Origin: Pseudomonas viridiflava
GTDB lineage: Bacteria > Pseudomonadota > Gammaproteobacteria > Pseudomonadales > Pseudomonadaceae
Assembly: GCF_900583165.1 (NCBI RefSeq)
Contig: NZ_UTKY01000015.1
Span: 1-64,000, forward strand
Length of the DNA: 64,000 nucleotides
Reading direction: 5' to 3'
Positions 32,318 through 40,774 of the stretch are shown piece by piece. Below the pieces are notes generated by a model. It saw only the letters and a list, made by a program, of their open reading frames with translations, did not search any database and had not been told where the DNA came from. Position 1 is the stretch's first letter; each line of letters starts with the position of its first letter. The position numbers were made by a program, and so were the translations under genes.

Positions 32318-33760
32318 ATGACCGAAGTAGAAGTAAAGAAAACACAAGAAAGCCTGCAGGATCGCCTGGCTCAAGTCATTGAGCTGCTGCAGCGCCAGCG
32401 CGTGGTCGAAGACCTTACGCATCGCCAGGACGGTCCGAATAACAACCTGGTCGAAAACCTGGTTCACCGGCAGAATCTCGTCGAGTTGCAACGCAAGCTC
32501 GATGACCTGCACTCTGCAGACGTTGCCTACATTCTCGAGGCCTTGCCGCTGGATGATCGACTGAGCCTCTGGCAGTTGGTCAAGGCTGATCGCGACGGCG
32601 ACATTCTCCTCGAAGTCTCCGACTCGGTCCGTGAAACCCTGATCGCCGACATGGACGATCACGAGCTCCTGGCTGCGGCCAAGGAGATGGATGCCGACGA
32701 ACTCGCTGACCTTGCTCCTGAGCTGCCACGAGACGTCGTGCATGAGCTGATGGAGGCTCTCGATACCCAGCAGCGTGAGCGTGTGCGCTCCGCGCTGTCC
32801 TACGACGAGGATCAAGTCGGCGCCCTGATGGACTTCGAGATGGTCACCATCCGTGAAGACGTCAGCCTGGAAGTGGTCCTGCGTTACCTGCGCCGCCTGA
32901 AAGAGTTGCCTGGTCACACCGATAAGCTGTTTGTGGTCGACTATGAAGGCATTCTCAAGGGTGTGCTGCCGATCAAGCGTTTGCTGGTCAATGACCCGGA
33001 CAAAAAAGTCGCAGACCTGATGGCCAGCGATACCGTCAGTTTTCACCCCGACGAGGACGCCTACGAAGCTGCCCAGGCGTTTGAGCGTTATGACTTGATC
33101 TCGGCGCCGGTGGTCGACAAGAACGGCAAGTTGATTGGTCGTTTGACCATCGACGAAATCGTCGACTTGATTCGTGAAGAGAGTGAAACCGAAGTCCTCA
33201 ACATGGCGGGTTTGCGTGAAGAGGAAGATATCTTTGCGTCGGTCTGGCGCTCACTGCATAACCGCTGGGCGTGGCTGGCCGTTAACCTGGTTACGGCCTT
33301 TATCGCTTCGCGGGTGATTGGGTTGTTTGAGGGCTCAATCGAGAAGTTGGTAGCGCTTGCAGCGCTGATGCCGATCGTTGCCGGGATCGGTGGTAACTCG
33401 GGTAACCAAACCATCACCATGATCGTGCGCGCCATGGCGCTGGACCAGGTGAGTACCGCCAATTCGTCTCGTCTGCTGCGCAAGGAGCTGGCGGTTGGTC
33501 TGATCAACGGCCTGGTATGGGGTGGGGTGATCGGTGTGGTGGCCTACTTGCTGTACGGCAGCTGGTCGCTCGGCGTGGTGATGACGGCGGCAATGACCCT
33601 CAACTTGTTACTCGCTGCGTTGATGGGGGTATTGATCCCCATGACCCTGGCACGCCTGGGGCGCGACCCCGCAATGGGTGCCAGTGTGATGATTACCGCC
33701 ATGACTGACAGCGGTGGTTTCTTCATCTTCCTGGGCCTGGCAACCATCTTCCTGCTTTGA
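32318..33760 (+). CDS. mgtE: Magnesium transporter MgtE
   Basis: Inner-membrane Mg2+ channel/transporter of 480 residues. The N-terminal half is a superhelical domain plus two CBS domains (DEDQVGALMDFEMVTI; HPDEDAYEAAQAFERYDL), which act as the Mg2+-sensing gate. Five membrane helices start near residue 310. The pore motif region MPIVAGIGGNSGNQ and the terminal MTAMTDSGGFF-like segment are present. The ATG at 32318 gives MTEVEVKKTQESLQD; a start at 32288 lacks support. No M-box riboswitch was seen in the roughly 290 bases upstream. Confidence 0.94.
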   Translation: MTEVEVKKTQESLQDRLAQVIELLQRQRVVEDLTHRQDGPNNNLVENLVHRQNLVELQRKLDDLHSADVAYILEALPLDDRLSLWQLVKADRDGDILLEVSDSVRETLIADMDDHELLAAAKEMDADELADLAPELPRDVVHELMEALDTQQRERVRSALSYDEDQVGALMDFEMVTIREDVSLEVVLRYLRRLKELPGHTDKLFVVDYEGILKGVLPIKRLLVNDPDKKVADLMASDTVSFHPDEDAYEAAQAFERYDLISAPVVDKNGKLIGRLTIDEIVDLIREESETEVLNMAGLREEEDIFASVWRSLHNRWAWLAVNLVTAFIASRVIGLFEGSIEKLVALAALMPIVAGIGGNSGNQTITMIVRAMALDQVSTANSSRLLRKELAVGLINGLVWGGVIGVVAYLLYGSWSLGVVMTAAMTLNLLLAALMGVLIPMTLARLGRDPAMGASVMITAMTDSGGFFIFLGLATIFLL

Positions 33761-33770
33761 TCCCATCTTG

Positions 33771-33796
33771 TGGGGGCAGCTCTGCCCCCATTTCTC
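33771..33796 (+). terminator. Hairpin after mgtE
   Basis: TGGGGGCAG and CTGCCCCCA-type arms form a short stem followed by TTTCTC, ten bases after the mgtE stop. The T-run is poor, so termination may be partial. Confidence 0.6.
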
Positions 33797-33818
33797 TGTA
33801 CCTTCTCAAATTCCAGGC

Positions 33819-33845
33819 AAAAAAAAGCCAGCACATGGCTGGCTT
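33819..33845 (-). terminator. Terminator after amrZ (reverse strand)
   Basis: On the reverse strand AAGCCAGC and GCTGGCTT form a stem followed by eight T, 18 bases past the amrZ stop. Confidence 0.85.
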
Positions 33846-33862
33846 CGGCTTTCAGCTGCAGA

Positions 33863-34186
33863 TTAACTGGCTTCTGCGGCCTCAACGTCGTGCGCGATAA
33901 GCGAGACGAGCGCATTTTGCTGGCGGTGGGAAAGCTGACGAAAACGCTGCAGCAGTTCGCGTTCGTGCAGTGACAGCTCTGGGCTGTCCAGGCGCATGCT
34001 CAACTCTTCACCCAGCGCACCTTCCTGAATAAGGCTCTGTTCCAGGCGCGCAATGATTTCGGAGTTCATGCTGCGGTGATGATTGCGAGCCACATCGGCA
34101 ATGCGTTCCCGCATTCCTTCTGGCAGACGTACGACGAACTTGTCAGCCGTACGGCTGGAATAAATTGCCTGTTTCAATGGGCGCAT
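33863..34186 (-). CDS. amrZ: Ribbon-helix-helix regulator AmrZ
   Basis: A 107-residue Arc/MetJ-type DNA-binding protein. The N-terminal [19 protein letters not shown] and [19 protein letters not shown] contain the DNA-contacting beta-strand and helix A; the C-terminus ([19 protein letters not shown]) is the tetramerisation part. In Pseudomonas AmrZ governs alginate, flagella, c-di-GMP and iron functions; in P. fluorescens it represses the flagellar regulator FleQ. It is monocistronic, convergent with mgtE. No clear AlgU promoter was identified. Confidence 0.93.
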   Translation of the reverse strand: MRPLKQAIYSSRTADKFVVRLPEGMRERIADVARNHHRSMNSEIIARLEQSLIQEGALGEELSMRLDSPELSLHERELLQRFRQLSHRQQNALVSLIAHDVEAAEAS

Positions 34187-34585
34187 ATATTTAACCGGTT
34201 AGTTCAGGGGAGCGGTTTTTGGAATTGGCCGCAAGATGTCTGTTAGGACAAGGCTTGCGGACAAATGTTCAACCTCAATTGCAAAGAGGCCGCATCATGC
34301 CTCAGATTTGCCAGTTCCTTGGCGTCAATTCTGTGACAAATATTGAACTGCCTAAAGGCTTTATGCCAGCACTGATTTGCATTTTTGCGGACTGGTTGGA
34401 AAACTTTTCGACAAGCGATCCTGGCGGGGAACTTCCGGTAAAACCGGGCCCAGACAGCGTTTTCGTCGGCATATGCTAAAGCAAAGTGGCCTTTTGCCCT
34501 TAGCTTTAAGACTAGTGGCATTTTGCCGATTAGCTAGGGCGGGGCGACATAAGGTCGAAGGAGGGGCGGATCAGGGGGAAAGGTG
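34187..34585. other. amrZ upstream region with two GGCNTTTTGCC sites
   Basis: This 399-base gap holds the amrZ leader and no believable gene. Near its far end two similar 21-22-base direct repeats (34485-34505 and 34514-34535, offset 29 bases) each contain a short dyad, GGCCTTTTGCC and GGCATTTTGCC. The same GGCATTTTGCC occurs at 37917-37927 before flgZ. The dyads resemble GGC...GCC operators such as those of AmrZ, which is known to repress its own gene in P. aeruginosa. Confidence 0.5.
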
Positions 34586-34765
34586 TTAGCGCAGGACAGG
34601 ATCGAACTTGATGCGACGACCCAGGATTAGGGTCAACAACAACAGCGCGCCGGATATGCCTGTGGCAACCAGCGCAGTGGTTTGCGCTTCCTGGCTGCTG
34701 GCAGTGAGGCCAAGCACGCCGGTGATTAGGGTAAGGCAAAAAAACAGCCAGGCAGATTTACTCAC
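34586..34765 (-). CDS. Small two-helix membrane protein
   Basis: A 59-residue protein starting at a GTG (34765) behind CTGAGGAAACC. Two hydrophobic stretches (AWLFFCLTLITGVLGL and TGISGALLLLTLILG) predict a hairpin in the inner membrane, with a short basic tail (RRIKFDPVLR). Small proteins of this look are annotated as a PA3371-like family in Pseudomonas; I am not certain of that match. It lies 11 bases after the 75-residue gene, probably in one operon. Function unknown. Confidence 0.6.
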   Translation of the reverse strand: MSKSAWLFFCLTLITGVLGLTASSQEAQTTALVATGISGALLLLTLILGRRIKFDPVLR

Positions 34766-34776
34766 GAGTGGTTTCC

Positions 34777-35004
34777 TCAGAAAACCCAATGTTCAGATGC
34801 AGGAGCGGCCTGGGTGCCCTGGGTCAGGCGTACTGGCGACTGTGCGTTAGGGGTCATCACCGCCAATTGCGGACGTTGCTGCAAGTGGTGCGGAACAGCT
34901 TGGCTGATCTGCGCCGGGTCGCTGCTGCCGGTCGATTGAAAGTGAAACGTCACCAGTGCAGCTAGGGCTACGGCATTAAGGGCTAACAGAAGGGCACTGT
35001 TCAT
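34777..35004 (-). CDS. Small membrane-anchored hypothetical protein
   Basis: A 75-residue product with one N-terminal hydrophobic segment (MNSALLLALNAVALAALV) acting as signal or anchor, then a Gln/Pro-rich polar tail. The ATG at 35004 follows GGAGAACATAACC, a good ribosome-binding site. It precedes the 59-residue membrane protein in the same direction. No family was recognised. Confidence 0.6.
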   Translation of the reverse strand: MNSALLLALNAVALAALVTFHFQSTGSSDPAQISQAVPHHLQQRPQLAVMTPNAQSPVRLTQGTQAAPASEHWVF

Positions 35005-35329
35005 GGTTATGTTCTCCGCTTAACGCCGTGACTGAAGGGGTTTGTAGGAGAAGTATTGCAGGTGTCGTGCCAATCTTTTACTTCAATAAAATCAATGCTT
35101 TAAGTCTACTTTAAAGGCTTTAAAGGTTGCAATTTGCAATGCTGGCATTTTGGAGGAGTGCATTTTGCACGATAGGCTCAAGTGCCCGGGTTTACGGGGT
35201 GAAGCCCACGTCGGCCATGAGAGGATCGGCCTACACTCAAAAAGCCCACGGACGACATGACAAAAGCCACCTTGGCCGTTAACATGCACGCCGTCCGTCG
35301 CGACGCCCTCGGCTCGATGGCTGTCATTT
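35005..35329. other. AT-rich intergenic region before tRNA-Arg(CCU)
   Basis: No gene was recognised in these 325 bases. The middle is AT-rich, with repeated CTTTAAAG/TTTAAAGG runs near 35100-35125 and a GTGCATTTTGCAC palindrome at about 35159-35171. It must contain promoters for the two divergent units, the small membrane genes and the tRNA, but none is clear. Confidence 0.45.
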
Positions 35330-35406
35330 GTCCCAGTAGCTCAATTGGATAGAGCATCCCCCTCCTAAGGGGAAGGTTGGCCGTTCGAACCGGCCCTGGG
35401 ACACCA
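35330..35406 (+). tRNA. tRNA-Arg (CCU anticodon)
   Basis: A 77-base tRNA with encoded CCA. Acceptor GTCCCAG pairs with CTGGGAC; the anticodon loop CTCCTAA gives CCT. No integrase or attachment-site duplication was seen next to it. Confidence 0.97.
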
Positions 35407-35411
35407 GATTC

Positions 35412-35447
35412 AAAGCCCCGCTCAGACTGCTCTGACGGGGCTTTTTT
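35412..35447 (+). terminator. Terminator after tRNA-Arg(CCU)
   Basis: AAAGCCCCG and CGGGGCTTTTTT form the stem around an imperfect loop, five bases past the tRNA. Confidence 0.88.
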
Positions 35448-35673
35448 GTGGGCGTTCGCTAAAGATAGGTCGAACCTTGCCAGGGTTCAGGGTTCACAGC
35501 AGGTGCGCGATGTATTAATCGCGGGCCGTGTACCTCGCAGGCAGCCTATGCGCGTCTGAACACGTCAGCAAAATAATCCCGAATCGGCGGCTATCGCCTG
35601 TCCGGAACCGGCCACCCCGGACTATCATGCCGATAGCCCTGTCTCTCACTGCAAGGAGCCGCTCGGAACGCCG

Positions 35674-37065
35674 ATGCGCCAAATCTGGAAATCTTTTCGA
35701 GCCCTTTATTTCGCCTCTTTGATGATGCTGATTGGCTCCGGCCTGCTCAGTACGTACCTGGCTTTGCGCCTGGCGGCTGACCATGTGGACAGCCTTTGGG
35801 TCGGTGCGCTGATGGCGGCCAACTACTTCGGCCTGGTGCTGGGCGGCAAGATTGGGCACCGCCTGATCGCCCGGGTCGGGCATATCCGTGCCTATGCCAC
35901 CTGCGCCGGTATCGTCGGCGCGGCGGTGCTGGGCCATGGCTTGGTCGACTGGTTGCCGGCCTGGATCGTGCTGAGGGTGATCGTGGGCCTTGGGATGATG
36001 TGCCAGTACATGGTCATCGAGAGTTGGTTGAACGAGCAGGCTGAAGCCAAGCAGCGTGGCTTGGTGTTCAGCGGCTATATGATCGCGTCCTATTTGGGGC
36101 TGGTTTTAGGTCAGTTGATTCTCGTCATGCACCCCGAGCTTGGCCTTGAACTGTTGATGCTGGTCGCGCTGTGTTTCGCCCTGTGCCTGGTGCCGGTGGC
36201 CATGACCCGGCGTATTCACCCGGCGCCGTTGCACCCTGCGCCGATGGAGCCGCGCTTCTTTATCAAGCGTGTGCCGCAGTCGCTGAGTACGGTGTTGGGT
36301 GCGGGGCTGATCGTGGGCTCGTTTTACGGTTTGGCGCCGCTGTATGCATCGCAGCAAGGCTTGACCACCGAGCAGGTGGGTCTGTTTATGGGTAGCTGCA
36401 TTTTCGCCGGCCTGGTGGTGCAGTGGCCGCTGGGCTGGTTGTCGGACCGCTATGATCGCGCGCTGTTGATTCGCTGCTTTGCCCTGAGCCTGGCGGTGGC
36501 GGCGTTGCCGTTGGCGATAATGACTAAAGTGCCTTTGGAGGTGCTGTTTGTGGCCGGGTTCCTGTGCTCATTGGTGCAGTTCTGTCTGTACCCCCTGGCT
36601 GTGGCATTCTCTAACGACCATGTAGAAGGTGATCGCCGCGTATCCCTGACGGCCATGTTGTTGGTGACCTACGGTGTTGGCGCCAGTATCGGGCCACTGC
36701 TCGCGGGCGTGGTGATGAAGCTATTCGGCAGCCACATGCTGTATGCGTTTTTCAGCCTGTGTGCGTTGATTCTCGTGTGGCGCATCCGGCCGAAGGCGGT
36801 GACCAATCTGCATCAGGTCGACGACGCGCCGCTGCATCACGTGGCGATGCCCGACAGTATGTCCAGCTCCCCGTTGGTGGCTGCACTGGACCCACGGGTG
36901 GATGAGCAGGTGGTGCAGGAGCAGATGCAAACCCCCGTCCCGGAGCCTGAGCCTGAGCCAGAAACCGATGCGACTCCGGCTGTGGAGGAGCCTCCATTTG
37001 TGGGCCCTCCTGAGCCTGCGGGGCCGGATGAGCACCCCCACGACTTGAGCAGGGCGCGCCCCTGA
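35674..37065 (+). CDS. MFS transporter (YcaD-like)
   Basis: A 463-residue inner-membrane protein with about 12 hydrophobic helices in residues 1-390. GHRLIARVGHIRAYA and LSDRYDRALLIR are the cytoplasmic loop 2-3 and 8-9 signatures of major-facilitator proteins. The last 75 residues are a Pro/Glu-rich tail (PEPEPEPET) predicted to be disordered. The closest recalled group is YcaD-like MFS carriers; substrate unknown. It ends at a terminator shared with the convergent flgZ. Confidence 0.82.
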   Translation: MRQIWKSFRALYFASLMMLIGSGLLSTYLALRLAADHVDSLWVGALMAANYFGLVLGGKIGHRLIARVGHIRAYATCAGIVGAAVLGHGLVDWLPAWIVLRVIVGLGMMCQYMVIESWLNEQAEAKQRGLVFSGYMIASYLGLVLGQLILVMHPELGLELLMLVALCFALCLVPVAMTRRIHPAPLHPAPMEPRFFIKRVPQSLSTVLGAGLIVGSFYGLAPLYASQQGLTTEQVGLFMGSCIFAGLVVQWPLGWLSDRYDRALLIRCFALSLAVAALPLAIMTKVPLEVLFVAGFLCSLVQFCLYPLAVAFSNDHVEGDRRVSLTAMLLVTYGVGASIGPLLAGVVMKLFGSHMLYAFFSLCALILVWRIRPKAVTNLHQVDDAPLHHVAMPDSMSSSPLVAALDPRVDEQVVQEQMQTPVPEPEPEPETDATPAVEEPPFVGPPEPAGPDEHPHDLSRARP

Positions 37066-37069
37066 ACGT

Positions 37070-37108
37070 AAAAACGGGCAGTTCCGATTAGAAACTGCCC
37101 GGTTTTTT
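37070..37108. terminator. Bidirectional terminator between the MFS gene and flgZ
   Basis: AAAACGGGCAGTT and AACTGCCCGGTTTTTT form a symmetric stem serving both convergent genes. Confidence 0.9.
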
Positions 37109-37123
37109 GCGCGATTTTAAGTT

Positions 37124-37873
37124 TTAAAAATCGTCGTCTTTGTCAAATCGCCGCGCTTCGCGTTGCAGTTGGTACACAAAGCGCTCGACCTGACGCTGCA
37201 CCAGGCCACTCATATTGTGGAAGCGTACGCCAGCGAACGTGGTGTTGATCTTCTCTTCGAAATGCAGATAACGCAGCTCGACGGAGGTGGTCATGCTGCC
37301 AAAAGGCAGGGCGGCGACAAAGCGGTCGTAGACCTGGCCCAATTGCAGGCGCTCGGAAATATCCCCTTCAAAGCGCAATTTGCAGCCTGTGGCAGAAATA
37401 TCCAGCAGTTTGCCGCCGACGGGGGCTTTGAGTTTCTCGCCACCCATTTCGATGTTAACCAGCTGAGCCAGCTTCAAGGCAGCGCGGAAGGCATTGCGGC
37501 GCTGGTGGTAGACCACCTCGTCGGGCAGGCTACCGGTGTAGATGCGATGACCGTCTTTTTCGCTGATGGTCATGCTGCCGCTGCTTTCCCAGGCGACACG
37601 TACGCCGTCGTGAAAGCCTTCGATACGGAAAGGTTCGCCGCTTTCCAGGTGACGCTCGCCGTCGCGGGGGATCATCTCGTCCAGCGCGAGGGTGCCACTG
37701 TCCCGATCGACATTCACCAGGTAGCTCTGAAAGCGCTGGCTGCGTTCGTGAAAGGTGATGATCAGCGGGTCATGGCTGTCTTGCAGCATGCGCAAGGTGC
37801 TGGCGATTTCCAGAGGCGTGGTGAGCACCTTGGGTGGCTGCGGTGCATCTTCCGCATTAAGGGCGTTGAACAC
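37124..37873 (-). CDS. flgZ: PilZ-domain flagellar brake protein FlgZ (YcgR family)
   Basis: A 249-residue c-di-GMP receptor that slows or redirects flagellar motors. The N-terminal YcgR domain (about 1-115) precedes a PilZ domain with the ligand motifs RRNAFR (about residue 124) and DISATG (about 155). The start is a GTG at 37873 behind GGAGATGGAAGAACC; an ATG further upstream would place these bases inside the gene. It follows flgM-flgN on the same strand, as in other pseudomonads. A GGCATTTTGCC dyad sits 44 bases before the start. Confidence 0.92.
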   Translation of the reverse strand: MFNALNAEDAPQPPKVLTTPLEIASTLRMLQDSHDPLIITFHERSQRFQSYLVNVDRDSGTLALDEMIPRDGERHLESGEPFRIEGFHDGVRVAWESSGSMTISEKDGHRIYTGSLPDEVVYHQRRNAFRAALKLAQLVNIEMGGEKLKAPVGGKLLDISATGCKLRFEGDISERLQLGQVYDRFVAALPFGSMTTSVELRYLHFEEKINTTFAGVRFHNMSGLVQRQVERFVYQLQREARRFDKDDDF

Positions 37874-37969
37874 GGTTCTTCCATCTCCAGACAAAATACG
37901 ACTACACGCAAGAACCGGCATTTTGCCAGTATGTGGCGGGCCTTGGATAGGCCGCGCTGTAAACAGGCG

Positions 37970-38440
37970 TCAGGCTTGGCTGCGGGTGCTTGGTTTGACC
38001 AAGCGCGAGGTGGAACCTTGGGCGTTATAGAGCGCCGGCGGCTCTCCGCCGTGAAGTATACGTAGCTGATTGGCGGTCGTAGCCTGCTGAAGCTGGATCG
38101 ACTGACCATTGAGCAGGTTGGCTTCCTGGCACTGGGCAAGCAATTGATTGAGCTCTTTGCTCTGGGCCAGCAATTGTTCGCCGACCGAGGAGTGACTGGC
38201 CAACTGCGCCAGCCCGTCGTGGTCTGCCGGCAGTCCCAGGCTGATGAGGATCTGGCTGCGCTTCTTGCCATGCTGTTCCAGCAGGACGATCAACGACTGC
38301 TTGCGCGCCAGAATGTCTTCGAGCAGCGGCATGTCCCGGCCATAGAGGGCCAGGGATTCTTCCTTCAGCAGCTCGAGCAGGTGTTGCGTCGGCGCAAGAT
38401 CATCAATGATCAGTTGAAGCAGATTTTCGTCGTGATGCAT
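37970..38440 (-). CDS. flgN: Flagellar export chaperone FlgN
   Basis: A 156-residue mostly helical protein that escorts the hook-filament junction proteins FlgK and FlgL to the export gate. It begins MHHDENLLQLIIDDLAPTQH; LLEDILARKQSLIVLLEQHG is the typical FlgN long-helix region. It lies 48 bases after flgM. Identification rests on the helical pattern and operon context. Confidence 0.9.
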   Translation of the reverse strand: MHHDENLLQLIIDDLAPTQHLLELLKEESLALYGRDMPLLEDILARKQSLIVLLEQHGKKRSQILISLGLPADHDGLAQLASHSSVGEQLLAQSKELNQLLAQCQEANLLNGQSIQLQQATTANQLRILHGGEPPALYNAQGSTSRLVKPSTRSQA

Positions 38441-38488
38441 GGCTGGCCTTGGGGTTTAAGCGTCCAAAAGCCCGGCGCAGGCCTTTGC

Positions 38489-38812
38489 CTAGCGCTCGGC
38501 TTCGAAGTTAAGCAGCTTGCTGGCTACACGGTTGCTGTCGACTTTATAGCTGCCATCGGCGATAGCCTGTTTCAATTCAGCCACACGGGCTTTATTGACA
38601 ACTGGTTGATCACGCAGCGAGTCAGTGACCTTCTGCAACTGTTGAGCCTCATTGCTCAGGTGTACGGATTCCCCGCTTTGGCTGGCACTGGCCTGCTCTG
38701 CCTTCGCGGGCAGGGCCGGTGCCTTGGTTTCTACGCTGTCCTTGGCACCTGTGGTGCGCGTAGAGCCGGGCAAAGCCTGGGAGTTATTTAAACGGCTGAA
38801 ATCGATGACCAT
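38489..38812 (-). CDS. flgM: Anti-sigma-28 factor FlgM
   Basis: A 107-residue protein that binds and inhibits FliA until the hook is complete, then is exported. It begins [16 protein letters not shown]; the middle is Ala/Ser/Lys-rich and disordered; the FliA-binding C-terminus contains [19 protein letters not shown]. The ATG at 38812 follows AGAGG. A FliA-type promoter lies upstream, giving the expected feedback on flgMN. Confidence 0.94.
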   Translation of the reverse strand: MVIDFSRLNNSQALPGSTRTTGAKDSVETKAPALPAKAEQASASQSGESVHLSNEAQQLQKVTDSLRDQPVVNKARVAELKQAIADGSYKVDSNRVASKLLNFEAER

Positions 38813-38848
38813 GATAAAAAACCTCTGGGTATTTGGACGCTTGCCATG

Positions 38849-38875
38849 TTTTCGGCCATACCCAAACAAACTTTA
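38849..38875 (-). promoter_or_regulatory. FliA (sigma-28) promoter of flgM
   Basis: On the reverse strand TAAAGTTT (38875-38868), an 11-base spacer and GCCGAAAA (38856-38849) match the sigma-28 consensus TAAAGTTT-N11-GCCGATAA at 15 of 16 positions. It lies 36 bases upstream of the flgM start. Confidence 0.9.
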
Positions 38876-38953
38876 GGCTCAATTGACAATAAAACCTACA
38901 GGCCGGCAATCCGGCTGACAGTGTAGGAAAAGCTGGCGTCCGATACCAGTAGT

Positions 38954-39718
38954 CTATAAAGCCACCTCCACTTGGCCAGGCGCTGTCACCCGTGCCTTGA
39001 TCACGCGATTGGAGTTCAGGTTTTTCACGCGGATCTGTTCGCTCATCCCGCCGTTAGACAGCGCTTCCCCCGGCATTTTCACGTTTAACGCGCCGCTGCT
39101 GGCGGAAATCACCACCTGATCGCCCTTGCGAATGACCTCGGCCTGTTCCAGTTGCACCAGGGTCATGACCTGATCCGTGACCACTGGTCGGGTCAACTTC
39201 TGGCCGATGGCCTGGTCGACGGAGGTCAGGTAGCCCTGGTTGATCAGGCTGATGTCGCGTTCACGCAATACAACATCCTCGAAACCGATGATGCCCATGC
39301 GTTTCATCGGACGGGCAACCACCACCACGTCGCGGAACAGCTTGACCTGCGCCGGCACGAATACCGTCCAGGGCGACGCGCCTTCGCAGCGCACCTTGAC
39401 CGTCACGCGGCCGATGGGCTGGGCGGGACTTTCCAGGGTGGCTGTCAATTCCTTGTCGCACATCGGCATGCGCAGGCGTGGGTCCAACGGGTTGACCTGG
39501 ATTTCATAACGCCCCGGTGTCTGGGTGGTTGCCAGATAATCTTCTACAGTGAACTCAAGAAACCCTTGGGTGACGCCGATAAGTAGATCAGGCAGGGTGA
39601 CGTTGTCTGCGCGGGCCGTGGTGCCCAAGCAAAATGCGAGCAACGCCACCGAGGCGCAGAGCAATCTGCGGTACAGGGGAAATTGAAGGCGTCGGGAAAC
39701 TGTCGTTTTAATATCCAT
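38954..39718 (-). CDS. flgA: Flagellar P-ring assembly chaperone FlgA
   Basis: A 254-residue periplasmic protein that helps FlgI assemble the P ring. A signal peptide (LLCASVALLAFCLGTTARA, about residues 19-37) precedes a SAF-domain region; the C-terminus has KNLNSNRVIKARVTAPGQVE. The ATG at 39718 is only about 12 bases beyond the -12 element of a sigma-54 promoter, so the mRNA may be nearly leaderless. It is divergent from cheV. Confidence 0.93.
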   Translation of the reverse strand: MDIKTTVSRRLQFPLYRRLLCASVALLAFCLGTTARADNVTLPDLLIGVTQGFLEFTVEDYLATTQTPGRYEIQVNPLDPRLRMPMCDKELTATLESPAQPIGRVTVKVRCEGASPWTVFVPAQVKLFRDVVVVARPMKRMGIIGFEDVVLRERDISLINQGYLTSVDQAIGQKLTRPVVTDQVMTLVQLEQAEVIRKGDQVVISASSGALNVKMPGEALSNGGMSEQIRVKNLNSNRVIKARVTAPGQVEVAL

Positions 39719-39730
39719 AGCCAATAAATA

Positions 39731-39745
39731 GCAAAGCTCGTGCCG
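39731..39745 (-). promoter_or_regulatory. Sigma-54 promoter of flgA
   Basis: On the reverse strand CGGCACG-AGCT-TTGC matches TGGCACG-N4-TTGC except for the first base, with the GG/GC pairs at the required spacing. Flagellar genes of this tier use RpoN with FleQ in Pseudomonas. Confidence 0.8.
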
Positions 39746-39799
39746 TTTAGTGTTGGGTGCGCGTCGCATCCCTGAAGGTTTTAGCGTAGGAGTCTGGGC

Positions 39800-40732
39800 A
39801 TGGCAGGAGTAATGGATTCAGTAAACCAGCGCACACAGCTGGTAGGGCAGAATCGCCTGGAGTTGTTGCTTTTTCGCCTGGACGGCAAACAGTTATATGG
39901 CATCAACGTGTTCAAGGTGCGGGAAGTGCTGCAATGCCCGAAGCTGACGATCATGCCCAAGTCCAGTCCGGTGGTGTGTGGCGTCGCCAACATCCGTGGC
40001 GCAACCATCCCGATTCTTGACCTGGCCTTGGCCACGGGCTCGGCCGGGTTGCAGGACCGTGAAAACCCGTTCGTGATCATTACCGAATACAACACTAAGA
40101 CCCAGGGTTTCCTGGTGCGCTCGGTGGAACGTATCGTCAACATGAACTGGGAAGAGATCCATCCACCACCCAAGGGCACTGGCCGCGACCACTACCTCAC
40201 GGCGGTGACGCGGGTCGATAACCAGTTGGTTGAGATTATCGACGTAGAGAAGATCCTCGCCGAAGTGGCGCCGACCTCGGAAGCGATTTCCGTGGGTGTC
40301 GTCGATGCTGAGACCGCACACAAAGCCATTTCGCTGCGGGTGCTGACGGTGGATGACTCCTCGGTGGCACGCAAGCAGGTGACCCGCTGCCTGCAAACCG
40401 TCGGCGTGGAAGTCGTGGCGCTCAATGATGGGCGCCAGGCCTTGGATTACCTGCGCAAGCTGGTCGATGAAGGCAAGAAACCGGAAGAAGAATTCTTGAT
40501 GATGATTTCTGACATCGAGATGCCGGAAATGGACGGCTACACCCTCACGGCCGAGATACGCAGCGATCCTCGCATGCAAAAGTTGCATATCATCCTGCAT
40601 ACTTCGTTGTCGGGCGTATTCAACCAGGCGATGGTCAAGAAGGTCGGTGCCGATGACTTTTTGGCCAAATTCCGTCCTGATGACCTGGCAAACCGGGTAG
40701 TCGACCGGATCAAGGCAGCAGATCACGGCTAG
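39800..40732 (+). CDS. cheV: Chemotaxis protein CheV
   Basis: A 310-residue coupling protein: an N-terminal CheW domain (LELLLFRLDGKQLYGINVFK; GVANIRGATIPILDL) and a C-terminal receiver domain with phospho-acceptor Asp238 in MISDIEMPEMDG. It links receptors to CheA and may act as a phosphate sink. The ATG follows GGAGTCTGGGC. cheR starts 42 bases downstream. Confidence 0.95.
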   Translation: MAGVMDSVNQRTQLVGQNRLELLLFRLDGKQLYGINVFKVREVLQCPKLTIMPKSSPVVCGVANIRGATIPILDLALATGSAGLQDRENPFVIITEYNTKTQGFLVRSVERIVNMNWEEIHPPPKGTGRDHYLTAVTRVDNQLVEIIDVEKILAEVAPTSEAISVGVVDAETAHKAISLRVLTVDDSSVARKQVTRCLQTVGVEVVALNDGRQALDYLRKLVDEGKKPEEEFLMMISDIEMPEMDGYTLTAEIRSDPRMQKLHIILHTSLSGVFNQAMVKKVGADDFLAKFRPDDLANRVVDRIKAADHG

Positions 40733-40774
40733 GGTTTTCTCCCTGGCGGTCATACGATTTAAGAGGCGGTATCA

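Noticed and set aside
34219..34479. Forward 86-codon open frame upstream of amrZ
   Set aside because: No ribosome-binding site, and it lies in the divergent regulatory region.
35330..35406. tRNA-Arg(CCU) as a genomic-island attachment site
   Set aside because: No integrase gene and no duplicated tRNA 3' end were seen on either side.
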